A stretch of DNA of 64,000 bases from Streptomyces sp. DH5 (lineage in GTDB: Bacteria > Actinomycetota > Actinomycetes > Streptomycetales > Streptomycetaceae): assembly GCF_020873915.1 (NCBI RefSeq), contig NZ_JAHWGP010000018.1:89420-153419 (forward strand). Direction: 5' to 3'. Positions within the stretch are counted from its first letter, which is position 1. Every line of letters starts with the position of its first letter. A program made the translations under genes and the position numbers. Under the pieces are notes generated by a model. It saw only the letters and a program-made list of their open reading frames with translations, searched no databases and was not told where the DNA came from. Positions 32,710-41,684 of the stretch are shown here, piece by piece.

Positions 32710-33833
32710 GTGGCACCGCCGGTGGGGAGTTCGGCCTCGACGGTGAAGCCGCCGGTGTCGCGCGGCTCGGTTCGCAGGCGCCCGCCCAGGGCCGTGACGC
32801 GTTCGTGCATGCCGAGCAGTCCGAGGCCCGGCGTCGGCGAGGGGAACGGGGTGGCCGTGCCGTCGTCGTCGACGCGGATGGCGAGGGCGTCAGGCCGGTG
32901 GTCGATCAGCACCGTGGCAGTGGTGGCGGCGGCGTGCCGGGCGACGTTGGTGAGTGACTCCTGAACGATGCGGTAGGCGGTCCGGCCCACCGCGTCCGGC
33001 ACGGCGTGCTGCCGGCCCTCGACCGTCAGCGTCGCTTCCAGACCGGTCGCCCGGAACCGCTTCACCAGGTGAGGGATGTGGTCGAGGCCGTGGGGCGGGG
33101 AGGTCTCGTCGTCGCGCAGGGCCTGGAGGGTCACGCGCAGCTCCCGGCTCGCCTCCCGGCCGGCCTCCTGGATCGCCAGCAGCGCCTGCGGCACCGGCTC
33201 GCCTCGCTTCCGCGCCACGTGCACGGCCACCTCCGCCTGCACCTTGATGACCGAGATCTGGTGGGTGAGCGAGTCGTGCAACTCCCGCGCGATGCGCAGC
33301 CGCTCCTCGTCCGCCCGGCGGCGCGCGGTCTCCTCGCGGGTGCGTTCGGCTTCCTCCGCCCGCCGTTCGGCCTGCCGCACCGCCTCTCCTGCGGCGAACG
33401 CGGCGATCAGCCAGGCGATCTCGAGCGTGCCCCGGGCCTGCGCCAGGACCTCCCCTGCGGACCCGCCCTGTGTCAGCAGGGCGGTGAGGGGGAGCGCGGC
33501 CAACAGGCCCGCGGACGCCGCCAGTACGGTCGTGCGGTGCCCGGCGCGCACCGCGCCGTAGACCGCCACCAGATAGGAGACGGCGAGCACGTCGAACCCG
33601 GCCGCCTGGTGGCCCGCCGCGGCCAGTCCGGTAACGGCCAGGACCACGAGCGGCGCCCGTCGGCGCGCGGCCAGTGCCAGCCCGCCGGCCGCCAGCAAGG
33701 CGGCGCCGAGGAGCTCGCGGCTCCCCGCGGGGTGCGGCCCGGACAGCCCCGTGCCCAGCAGCACCGTCGTCACGCCCGCGGCGATCGCCCAGTCGGTGAC
33801 CCCGGCCGGGACAGTGAACCGCCCTGTGTTCAT
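32706..33833 (-). CDS. NarL-group sensor histidine kinase
   Basis: 375 residues from ATG 33833. Four to five hydrophobic segments form the sensor (TDWAIAAGVTTVLLGTGLSG, LGAALLAAGGLALAARRRAP, VLAVSYLVAVYGAVRAGHRT). A coiled linker rich in Glu/Arg precedes the HisKA_3 H-box ERLRIARELHDSLTHQISVI. The ATPase has RIVQESLTNVARHA (N box) and GLGLLGMHERVTALGGRLRT (G box). There is no large extracellular domain, so sensing is probably within or at the membrane. Coupled to the response regulator by a 4-bp overlap. Confidence 0.93.
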   Translation of the reverse strand: MNTGRFTVPAGVTDWAIAAGVTTVLLGTGLSGPHPAGSRELLGAALLAAGGLALAARRRAPLVVLAVTGLAAAGHQAAGFDVLAVSYLVAVYGAVRAGHRTTVLAASAGLLAALPLTALLTQGGSAGEVLAQARGTLEIAWLIAAFAAGEAVRQAERRAEEAERTREETARRRADEERLRIARELHDSLTHQISVIKVQAEVAVHVARKRGEPVPQALLAIQEAGREASRELRVTLQALRDDETSPPHGLDHIPHLVKRFRATGLEATLTVEGRQHAVPDAVGRTAYRIVQESLTNVARHAAATTATVLIDHRPDALAIRVDDDGTATPFPSPTPGLGLLGMHERVTALGGRLRTEPRDTGGFTVEAELPTGGAT

Positions 33834-34063
33834 ACGGGCACCGTAACCGGGTGCGGTCGTGGGCGGATCCGGCTCACGGACGAACTGCCGACTACCGCGT
33901 GCGCGGTACTCGGGCGCCGCCTGCCGCGTCCGCGGTACGCGGATCCGGCAGCGGCGGCAGCGGGAAGTGCCCGCGCCTGCTGGACGACCGGCAGGGGTGC
34001 CGGCGCGCATGCTCGACGGCACATCGAACGTCACGATCAGCGACGGAAAGGGAGGAAAACACC

Positions 34064-34438
34064 ATGAGTGCAGCGACAGTGCTGATGGCGGCCGCCGAGG
34101 GCGGGATCATCGGCGACGGGCGGACGGGAGCCAACCTGGCGCTCGGTGTGGGACTGGCCGGCCTGGCCCTGGGCCGGCTGGCCCGGGCCCGCGCGGCCGG
34201 CCGCGTCAGCACCGGCAACGCGCGGGTCGCCGGGCTGTCGGCCATCACGGCAGGGCTCGCCGGCACGGTCCTCGCCACGTTGCACCTGGCCACCTCCAGC
34301 GGGGGGCCGGGCACCGGCAACGGCCTCGTCGGTGCCATCGTCGCCGTCCCCCTGGGGCTGGGTGCCGTGCTGCTCGGCCGCCGGGCGCTGACCCGCCACC
34401 ACCACGCCGACCGGACCACCCGTCGGACCACCGCGTGA
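34064..34438 (+). CDS. Small membrane protein divergent from the two-component system
   Basis: 124 residues from ATG 34064 with GGAGG upstream. Three hydrophobic segments are visible: GANLALGVGLAGLALGRLAR, VAGLSAITAGLAGTVLATLH and NGLVGAIVAVPLGLGAVLLG, with a His/Arg tail. It may belong to one of the small DUF families common in streptomycetes (DUF6223 was considered but not confirmed). Its position makes it a candidate target or accessory of the sensor kinase. Confidence 0.65.
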   Translation: MSAATVLMAAAEGGIIGDGRTGANLALGVGLAGLALGRLARARAAGRVSTGNARVAGLSAITAGLAGTVLATLHLATSSGGPGTGNGLVGAIVAVPLGLGAVLLGRRALTRHHHADRTTRRTTA

Positions 34439-34823
34439 CCGACCTGCCTGCTCCACCCCGTAGGGGCAGGCGCATCGTCCTCCTCGTAGCGAGCGGCCAG
34501 GGTTCTCACGGTCGTGGCGACGCGGTCGCGCGGTCCGGCCGGCGCCAGGGCGTCGATGCCCAGCCGTATCAGTTGTCCGGGAGCGTGAGCGATCGACTCG
34601 ATCGGCGTACGGGCCTGCCTCCATCCATCGCCCGTGGGTGTCACCCCCAGAGCCACGGGCACCTTCCGGAATGAGGCGGACGCGGGCTTCCCCCGTGCGA
34701 AGCCGGGCCCGGAAGCCCGCGAGGCAGGCGTTCCCCACCCCCTTGGCGGCCTGCCGATGCCGCACGGCGCGGGGCGGCACGGTGGCGCAACCCGCGACAC
34801 TCAGCAGACCGCCGGCGGACGCC
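34439..34823. other. Intergenic region with possible decayed gene
   Basis: About 385 bp. On the minus strand, around 34460-34640, an open stretch reads QARTPIESIAHAPGQLIRLG and continues DALAPAGPRDRVATTVRTLA. This has normal coding bias but no start, stop context or recognised family, so it may be a gene fragment. Confidence 0.35.
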
Positions 34824-34864
34824 GCACGGTCCGAACACCCGGGGGCGGGGTGTCCGGACCGTGC
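34824..34864. terminator. Terminator of the NRPS operon
   Basis: GCACGGTCCG and CGGACCGTGC form perfect 10-bp outer arms. After one mismatch the stem continues with ACACCC pairing GGGTGT around a GC-rich loop. It starts 8 bp after the stop of the last NRPS gene (minus strand). Confidence 0.85.
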
Positions 34865-34872
34865 GCGGGACG

Positions 34873-37800
34873 TCAGAGACCGGACGTGTCGGTCATCTCC
34901 GCCAGTACGGTGCGCCAGTCCTCGCCCGGCCGCTCCCGCAGGGACGGCGCCAGCCGATCGGACCGGTACTGCCAGTGGTGGTCGAGGTCCGGGTGTACGT
35001 CGTCCGTCTCATGGACCTCCCCGACGACGCCGTCCCCGGCCCCCGCGCCGCCGGGACGCAGCAGCTCGGCCAGCCGTGTCGTGAGGTCGTGCCACGACAC
35101 GTGGCCGCCGACGGCGTTCGCCACGCCGTGCACAGGCACGTCGAGGCACGACGTCACGGCCCGCGCCAGGGCAGCCGCGTGCACCCAGGGCGCGCCGTAC
35201 CAGGCGTGGCCGTGGGCGCCCGGCCTCGGCAGCCCGACCGGCCGCCGCTGACTCACGGCTTGGTAGAGCATCCCGGTGGCGCCCCAGCGGAGCTGGTCGC
35301 GCAGCCGCTCGTGCGGGCCCCACACCAGGGGGGAACGCACGGCGCTCGCGCCGCCCCGGCCCTCGGTGCCGGCCGCGTCCAGCAGTATCCGCTCACAGTC
35401 CAGCTTGGCCCGGCCGTACGGGCTGAGCGGCTGTCGTGACGGCGCCCCCTCCGCCACGGCGTCCCCGGCGGGATGCCCATAGGCGTCGACGCTGCTGACG
35501 AAGACGAACGGGCCGCGCCGCCAGGCCTCCACCATCGCCCTCATGGCCGTCACGTCCACCTCGGGACGGACGAAGGTGCACGCGGCGTGGATCACCGCGT
35601 CGGCGCTCGCCACCGCCTCGCGCAGACTGTCGAGGTCGGCGAGGTCGCCCTCGACGACGTCCACCCCCTCCCCGTCGACGAGGTGCGCGGACTCGGGGCG
35701 GGCCAGGGCGAGCACGGGACGTCCCTGTGCCGCCAGTTCCCGCAGGACGAAGGCGCCGACGCCACCGGTCGCTCCGGTGACCAGGACGGTGCCCTGACGC
35801 ACGCTTCGGGAACGTGCCGGGCGGGTGGGCGCGGCCGCGGCGGTGGCCCGCTGCGCGGCGCGTTCCTCCAGCAGGGCGGTCAGGGCCCGGGGCGTACGGG
35901 CCTGCAGGATGTCCAGGCCGGTCAAGGGAAGCTTCAGCGCCCCTCGCAGCCGCTCGGCGAGCCTGACCGCGATCAGCGAGTGGCCGCCGAGGTCGAAGAA
36001 GTCGTCGTCGGGCCCCGGCACCCGGCAGTCCAGCAATGCCGCGAACGCCTCCGTCACGGCCTTCCCGAAGGGACCCTCCGGGGCAGGGGCGGGCGGTAGT
36101 CCGGGCAGGCGCGACGTGTCGGTCGCGCCCTGCGGCGTCCGGGGCATGGAGTCCAGGAGGGTCACGGCCGCGGGTACCGACTCCGGGGGAAGTGACGCCC
36201 GCAGGGCCGACCGCAGGTCTGCGCGCGAGGGCCCCGAGACGCCGCGCAGTACGGCGTACGCCAGCGGCGGCCCGGCGTCCGGTTCGACGACGACGGCCTC
36301 CGCCACCTGCGGGTGCGCGCGCAGCAGCGTCGCCGCCGGATGCTCGCCCCCGGCGGGCGCGTCGTCGCCCGCGTCCGGCCGGACCTCGCCCCGCGCCGAG
36401 ACGGCCGAGGCCGGGGCAGCCGGGGTAGGGCGCTGGGCGTGGGCCCGGACGGGAAGCCGGGACAGTCGCACCCCGGGATCGGCGGCGACCTCGGTGAGCA
36501 GCGCGGCGAAGCCTTCGGCCAGCGAGGCGGCCGTCGCCTCGTCCAGTGCGGCGCGGCCGTACTGGACGAGCGCGGCGGGACTGTCCGTGTCCAGCAGGCC
36601 GAACGACAGGTCGAACTTGGCCTCGCCGACACCGACGTCCACGTACTCGCTGCGGGTGCCGGGCAGCCGCAGCACCGTGGGCTCCGCCAGGACGTCGCTG
36701 GTCACCCGGACCAGTGTCGTTCCGTCGGCGGCGCGGGCGGCGGCGCCCAGACGCTCCACGACGAGGTCGAACGGCACGTCCCGGTGGCGCTGGGCCTCGA
36801 GCAGCGCGTCCCGCACCCGCTCCACCAGGACGGTGAAGGCCGGGTCGCCGGACGTGTCGACGCGCACCGGGAGGGTGTTGACGCACAGGCCCACCATCCC
36901 GCGCATGTCCGCCCCCCTGCGGTGGGTGCTCGCCACGCCGATGAGCAGGTCGTCCTCGCCGGTGAAGCGGTGCAGGGCGGCGAAGGCCGCGGCGAGGACC
37001 GTGGTGAACAGGGTGGCCCGGTGCGTCGCGCCGAGCGCCCGCAGGTCTTCCACCAGCCGGAGCCCGAGCGGCACGGTACGGACGCCGGCGGGCCGGACAC
37101 CGGAGTCGGCGGGCGGGTGAACGGGGCGGGGCAGTGGGGGTGGCGTGGCCCCTTCGAGACGGCCGGCCCAGTGGCGCAGCCCTTCCTCGAGCCGGTCGGC
37201 CGCCCCGTGTTCACGGCGCGCGAAGTCCCCGTAACGGAGCGGCCGCGCGTCCGGTCGCGGAGGTGCGGTGCCGGTGGCGCCCGTGGGACGGCCGGTGGCG
37301 GTCGCGTAGAGCTCGGTCACCTCCCGGGCGATGATCTCCAGTGAGGCGCCGTCGACCGCGATGTGGTGGAACGTCAGCAGGACCGTGTGGTCCTCCGCGC
37401 CGTACCGCAGCACCAGCACCCGCGGCAGGGGCCCGGCGGACAGGTCGAACGGGCGGCGGGCCTCCTCGACCAGCAGGTCGTGGGCGTGCTCAGGGGCCGT
37501 CTCCACGACGCGCACGTCCAGCGTGCGCGGCGCGGGGAGGACCTCCTGGAAGGGTTCGTCGTCCCGCTGCCCGTACCGCGTGCGCAGGATCTCGTGGCGG
37601 TGCACGAGGGCGGTCAGTGAGCTGCGCAGCGCGTCGAGGTCCAGCGGGCCGCGCAACCGGGTGGCGAAGGGCACGCTGTAGGAGGCCCCTCCGGGGCCGA
37701 GCCGGTCCATGAGCCACATCCGGCGCTGGGCGTGGGACAGCGGTGCGGGCCCCCGGTGGGCGTCTGCGGGGGCGGCGGCTGCTTCCGAGGACGCACCGGG

Positions 37801-37884
37801 TCGGCTCGCGGCGCGTTCGCGTGCCCGGCGCAGCAGCTCCTCCTGAAGGGGCACGGCCGTGGCCCTTGTACTCTCAGTGGCCAT
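34873..37884 (-). CDS. NRPS: condensation - truncated A - carrier - NAD(P) reductase
   Basis: 1003 residues from ATG 37884. Residues about 45-480 are a condensation domain (PLSHAQRRMWLMDRLGPGGA; active site TFHHIAVDGAS, intact HHxxxDG). Instead of a full adenylation domain only the small C-terminal A subdomain follows (HPQVAEAVVVEPDAG to MPRTPQGATDTSRLPGLP), and the catalytic Lys of the A10 motif (NGKVD) is replaced (QGATD). A carrier domain has FFDLGGHSLIAVRL. The last 330 residues are an extended-SDR-like domain (VLVTGATGGVGAFVLREL; YGRAK as Tyr-x-x-x-Lys). The amino acid must come from elsewhere, and release is probably reductive, giving an aldehyde. Last gene of the operon, overlapping the preceding one by 11 bp. 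Confidence 0.9.
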   Translation of the reverse strand: MATESTRATAVPLQEELLRRARERAASRPGASSEAAAAPADAHRGPAPLSHAQRRMWLMDRLGPGGASYSVPFATRLRGPLDLDALRSSLTALVHRHEILRTRYGQRDDEPFQEVLPAPRTLDVRVVETAPEHAHDLLVEEARRPFDLSAGPLPRVLVLRYGAEDHTVLLTFHHIAVDGASLEIIAREVTELYATATGRPTGATGTAPPRPDARPLRYGDFARREHGAADRLEEGLRHWAGRLEGATPPPLPRPVHPPADSGVRPAGVRTVPLGLRLVEDLRALGATHRATLFTTVLAAAFAALHRFTGEDDLLIGVASTHRRGADMRGMVGLCVNTLPVRVDTSGDPAFTVLVERVRDALLEAQRHRDVPFDLVVERLGAAARAADGTTLVRVTSDVLAEPTVLRLPGTRSEYVDVGVGEAKFDLSFGLLDTDSPAALVQYGRAALDEATAASLAEGFAALLTEVAADPGVRLSRLPVRAHAQRPTPAAPASAVSARGEVRPDAGDDAPAGGEHPAATLLRAHPQVAEAVVVEPDAGPPLAYAVLRGVSGPSRADLRSALRASLPPESVPAAVTLLDSMPRTPQGATDTSRLPGLPPAPAPEGPFGKAVTEAFAALLDCRVPGPDDDFFDLGGHSLIAVRLAERLRGALKLPLTGLDILQARTPRALTALLEERAAQRATAAAAPTRPARSRSVRQGTVLVTGATGGVGAFVLRELAAQGRPVLALARPESAHLVDGEGVDVVEGDLADLDSLREAVASADAVIHAACTFVRPEVDVTAMRAMVEAWRRGPFVFVSSVDAYGHPAGDAVAEGAPSRQPLSPYGRAKLDCERILLDAAGTEGRGGASAVRSPLVWGPHERLRDQLRWGATGMLYQAVSQRRPVGLPRPGAHGHAWYGAPWVHAAALARAVTSCLDVPVHGVANAVGGHVSWHDLTTRLAELLRPGGAGAGDGVVGEVHETDDVHPDLDHHWQYRSDRLAPSLRERPGEDWRTVLAEMTDTSGL

Positions 37885-39745
37885 CCTGGTACTCCTCGGC
37901 GCCGGGGCGCAGGTCGTCGTGCGCGGCGAGCAGGGCCTGCTCGACCAGGGCGGCCTGGGCGGCCACGGTGGGGGCGGCGAAGAAGTCGGCGAGCGCCATG
38001 TCGACACCGAGTTCCTCACGCAGGTCGTCGGTGACGACCAGGGCGAGCAGCGAGTGCCCGCCCTGGTCGAGGAAGTCGGCGTCGGGCCGGGTGATCTCGC
38101 GTTCCAGGGCACGGCTCCATATCCCGGCGACCGCCTGCTCCAGCGGCGTCAGGGGAACGGCCGGGGCGACGGCTTCACCCTGCCCGCCGAGGCCGGCGAG
38201 GGCACGGCGGTCGACCTTTCCGGACGGGGTCAGCGGAAGACCGTCGACGACCGTCACCTCGTCGGGGACGAGGTGGGCGGGCAGGACCGCGGCGAGGCGG
38301 TCGCGCAGCGCGCCGGGCCGGGGTACGGGCCCGGGCGCCGCCACCACGAACGCGACGAGGCGGGTGTCGTCCGGGCCGGGCCGGTGCACGGTGACGGCCG
38401 CGTCGTCCACGTCGGGCTGCCCGCGCAGGGCGTGCTCGACCTCTCCCGGTTCGATGCGGAAGCCGCGCACCTTCACCTGGTCGTCGGTCCGCCCGTGGAA
38501 GTCCAGGGCGCCGTCCGGGCGGACGGCGACGAGGTCTCCGGTGCGGTACAGGCGTCCCAGCTCCGGATGGTCGACGAAGCGTTCGGCGGTCAGGTCGGGG
38601 CGCCCGGTGTACCCGTGCGCCAATCGGCTGCCGCCGACCCACAGCTCACCTCGCGCACCGTCCGCGAGGGGCCTGCCGCCGTCGTCCAGGACGTGTGCGG
38701 TCGCGCCCGCGACGGGCCGGCCGATCGGCACCGGGCCCTCGCAGTCCGCGCCGGTGACCCGGTGCGCCGTGGCGAACGTGGTCGTTTCCGTGGGCCCGTA
38801 CCCGTTGACCAGCTCCAGCCACGGGAACGCCTCCAGCACCTGCCCGGCGTGCTGGGCGGACAGCGCCTCCCCGCCCACCACGACCGAGCGGAGCACCGAG
38901 AACATCCGGGAACGCCGGGCGGCGAGCCGGTGGAAGAGCGCCGTCGTGAGGAACGCGACGGTGACGCCGTGCCGCTCCACGTGCCGGGCCAGGTCCTCGA
39001 GCGAGGGCCGGTCGGCGGTGCAGACCACGACGGCGGCCCCGTTGGCGAGGGCCCCCCACACCTCGAACGTCGACGCGTCGAAGGTCATGGGGGAGTGGAA
39101 GAGCACCCGGTCCCGGGGGGAGAGGATGACGTACGTGGGCTCGGACAGCAGCTCGGCCACGGCCCGGTGCGGTACCGACACGCCCTTGGGGCGACCGGTC
39201 GAGCCGGAGGTGAACATGATGAACGCCGCGGCGTCGGCACCGGGTTCGGGCACGGGCGCGGAGGAGTCCGGCAGCGGTGTCTCCTCCGGCAGCGCGAGGA
39301 CCGGACCGGTCAGGGACGCCGCTTCGAGGAGCTTGCCCTCGCCGACGGTCAGCGTGACTCCCGCGTCGGCGATCATCGCCTCGGAGCGGGGGCGCGGATG
39401 CGCCGGGTCGAGCGGTACGCAGGTGGCGCCGGCCCACCACAGGGCGAGCTGCGCGACGACGGTGCGCGCCGAGCGGCGCATCAGCAGCGCCACGCGGTCG
39501 CCCGGCCGGACACCGTGCGTGCGCAGGTGGGCGGCGAGGGCACGGGCCGAGGAGACGAGCCGGGCGTAGGTGAGGGCGGCGTCACCCTCGACCACGGCGA
39601 GGGCGTCCGGCGTTCGCGCGGCGTGCCACGCCACGAGGGCGGGCAGCCCGGAGGCGGGCGCGGGCCTGGATCCGCCGGGGGCGGTCGGCACGGGTCGGGA
39701 GAGCATGGGTCCTTCGTCGGGGGCGATGTGGGTGAGGGGGGTCAT
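37874..39745 (-). CDS. NRPS: adenylation - carrier, Val-like pocket
   Basis: 623 residues from ATG 39745 after CAGGAG. The A domain motifs are FIMFTSGSTGRPKGVSVPHR (A3), FDASTFEVWGALANGA (A4), LVNGYGPTETTTFATAHRV (A5), YRTGDLVAVRPDG (A7), GRTDDQVKVRGFRIEPGEVE (A8) and LPLTPSGKVDRRAL (A10 Lys). The hand-read ten-residue pocket is D-A-F-F-V-G-G-T-F-K, close to the well-known Val code D-A-F-W-I-G-G-T-F-K. The carrier site is FLDQGGHSLLAL. No condensation domain is attached, so it depends on C domains in trans. Starts 1 bp after the preceding stop. Confidence 0.92.
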   Translation of the reverse strand: MTPLTHIAPDEGPMLSRPVPTAPGGSRPAPASGLPALVAWHAARTPDALAVVEGDAALTYARLVSSARALAAHLRTHGVRPGDRVALLMRRSARTVVAQLALWWAGATCVPLDPAHPRPRSEAMIADAGVTLTVGEGKLLEAASLTGPVLALPEETPLPDSSAPVPEPGADAAAFIMFTSGSTGRPKGVSVPHRAVAELLSEPTYVILSPRDRVLFHSPMTFDASTFEVWGALANGAAVVVCTADRPSLEDLARHVERHGVTVAFLTTALFHRLAARRSRMFSVLRSVVVGGEALSAQHAGQVLEAFPWLELVNGYGPTETTTFATAHRVTGADCEGPVPIGRPVAGATAHVLDDGGRPLADGARGELWVGGSRLAHGYTGRPDLTAERFVDHPELGRLYRTGDLVAVRPDGALDFHGRTDDQVKVRGFRIEPGEVEHALRGQPDVDDAAVTVHRPGPDDTRLVAFVVAAPGPVPRPGALRDRLAAVLPAHLVPDEVTVVDGLPLTPSGKVDRRALAGLGGQGEAVAPAVPLTPLEQAVAGIWSRALEREITRPDADFLDQGGHSLLALVVTDDLREELGVDMALADFFAAPTVAAQAALVEQALLAAHDDLRPGAEEYQDGH

Positions 39746-39746
39746 C

Positions 39747-41684
39747 TCAGGCTCCTGTCCCCTGCGCGGCTGCGCGGCGGCGGTCGACGAGAGCGGCGAC
39801 GGCGCGCAGGTCCGGCTGGCGCAGGAACTCCGGAGCACGCAGGCGGACGCCGCTTCGCTGCTCGATGACGGCCAGCAGACGGGCGGCGACGATCGACGTG
39901 CCGCCGATCATCGCGAAGTCGTCGGTCAGCGCCGTCGCCGGCCGGGCGAGGAGGTCACGTACGGCGTCCAGGACGATCCGCTCGCCCGCGGTGGCGCCCT
40001 CCGGCACCTCGGCGCGGTCGCCGGCGTCCGGGGCGGCCGCCTCGCGCGTCAGCCCGGCCCGGTCGACCTTGCCGTTGGCGTCCAGCGGGAAGGCGTCGAC
40101 GATCCGCACGGCCGAGGGCACGGCCTGTTCGGGGAGCCACGCCCGCGCCGCCGCCAGCAGCGCCTGCCCGGAGACGGAGGCGCCGGGCGCGAGGCGGACG
40201 TACGCGACCAGGCGGACGGCACCGTCCGGGCCGCGGGGCGCGGTGACCACGGCGCCGAGTACGCCCGGGTCCCTCTCCAGCGCGGCCTCGACCTCGGCCG
40301 GCTCGATCCGCACTCCGCTGATCTTCACCTGGTTGTCGAGACGTCCGAGGAACTCCAGCGTCCCGTCCCGCCGCATCCGCACCCGGTCACCGGTGCGGTA
40401 GAGCCGGTCCACCCCCGGAAGCTCCACCCCGGGCGGGGGGGCGGTGAAGCGGCGCGCGGTCAGCTCGGGATCCACGTAGCCCAGCGCCAGACAGCTGCCG
40501 CCGATGCGGAGTTCACCCTCCTCGCCCCGTGCCACGGGGCGGCCGTCGGGGCTGGTGACGACGACCGTGACGCCTGGTACGGGGGTGCCGATCGGCGGCG
40601 CCCCGGGACCTTCCGCCCCGGCGTCCGCGGCACGCATGGCGTATGTGGTGGTGACGACGGTGGCTTCCGCGGGACCGTAGGCGTTGTGGACGGTCGCGGT
40701 CACGTCGGCGCCCGGACGGCGGCGCATCCGGTCGCCGCCGACGACGAGATGGCGCAGCACCAGGCCCTGCGGCCAGGGCTGCTCCAGCAGCGGTTCGACC
40801 ATGGGCGTGGCGGCCACCGCCACGGACACGGCGGCCTCGCGCCACCAGGAGGTGAGCGCCCCGGTGTCCCAGCGGACGTCGTCGGGCGCGGGCACGAGTG
40901 CCGCGCCCGACGTCAGCCCCGCCCACAGCTCCAGCAGGTGCGGGTCGAACGCCACGCCGATGAGCAGGGACTGCCGGTCGCCGGGCGCGAGAGCGGTCTC
41001 GGCGCGGTACCAGTCGAGCAGCGTGCCGAGGGCCGGTTCGGCGACCACGACGGCCTTGGGACGACCGGTGGAACCCGACGTCAGCACCGCGTAGAACGCC
41101 CCGTGGGGCGCGCGGCGCGCACCGGGTCGGGACGGGGCGAACGCCGCCACCAGCGCTCCGGCCGCGTTGACCCCGCCCTCCGGCAGACCCAGCGGCACGT
41201 GCTCGGCCGTCCGGTACCGGGCGGGAAGCACGGCGGGGGCACCGATCAGGCAGGCGACGTCCAGGTCATCGGTGACGGCGTCGACACGCCGCTCACCGGG
41301 TCGCGGTCCCAGCGGCAGGTACACCGCGCCCAGCCTGGCGATCGCCACGGCCGTCACGACGAGTGCCGCGGAGCGGTCCAGACAGACGGCGACGAGGTCA
41401 CCCGCCCCGACCCGGCCGCGCAGCGCGGCCACGGCCTCGTCGGCGGCGTCGCCGATCTGCCGGTACGTCCAGGTGCGGTCGCCGTCGATCACGGCGGGGG
41501 CGTGCGGGGTGCGGCGTGCCCAGTCCTCGAACAGGGCGAGCACCCCGGTCGTGGCGCTCCCACGGGGCTCCGGGCCGCGCGCGACGCTGAGCGCGACGTC
41601 GTCCGGGGAGGCGGGAGCGGAGGGGGTGAGGATCGTCGACGGGGCCGTCGGCCGGGTGCCGGGGGAGGGGGTCGGGTGGGTCAT
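39747..41684 (-). CDS. NRPS: adenylation - carrier, unusual pocket
   Basis: 645 residues from ATG 41684. The A domain has AVLTSGSTGRPKAVVVAEPA (A3), FDPHLLELWAGLTSGA (A4), VHNAYGPAEATVVTTTYAM (A5), YRTGDRVRMRRDG (A7), GRLDNQVKISGVRIEPAEVE (A8) and LDANGKVDRAGL (A10 Lys). The pocket read by hand is D-P-L-V-V-G-A-V-V-K. Pro at the second position is uncommon and I do not recognise the code. The carrier has FAMIGGTSIVAARLL. No C domain is attached. It overlaps the C-A-T gene by 1 bp. Confidence 0.9.
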   Translation of the reverse strand: MTHPTPSPGTRPTAPSTILTPSAPASPDDVALSVARGPEPRGSATTGVLALFEDWARRTPHAPAVIDGDRTWTYRQIGDAADEAVAALRGRVGAGDLVAVCLDRSAALVVTAVAIARLGAVYLPLGPRPGERRVDAVTDDLDVACLIGAPAVLPARYRTAEHVPLGLPEGGVNAAGALVAAFAPSRPGARRAPHGAFYAVLTSGSTGRPKAVVVAEPALGTLLDWYRAETALAPGDRQSLLIGVAFDPHLLELWAGLTSGAALVPAPDDVRWDTGALTSWWREAAVSVAVAATPMVEPLLEQPWPQGLVLRHLVVGGDRMRRRPGADVTATVHNAYGPAEATVVTTTYAMRAADAGAEGPGAPPIGTPVPGVTVVVTSPDGRPVARGEEGELRIGGSCLALGYVDPELTARRFTAPPPGVELPGVDRLYRTGDRVRMRRDGTLEFLGRLDNQVKISGVRIEPAEVEAALERDPGVLGAVVTAPRGPDGAVRLVAYVRLAPGASVSGQALLAAARAWLPEQAVPSAVRIVDAFPLDANGKVDRAGLTREAAAPDAGDRAEVPEGATAGERIVLDAVRDLLARPATALTDDFAMIGGTSIVAARLLAVIEQRSGVRLRAPEFLRQPDLRAVAALVDRRRAAAQGTGA

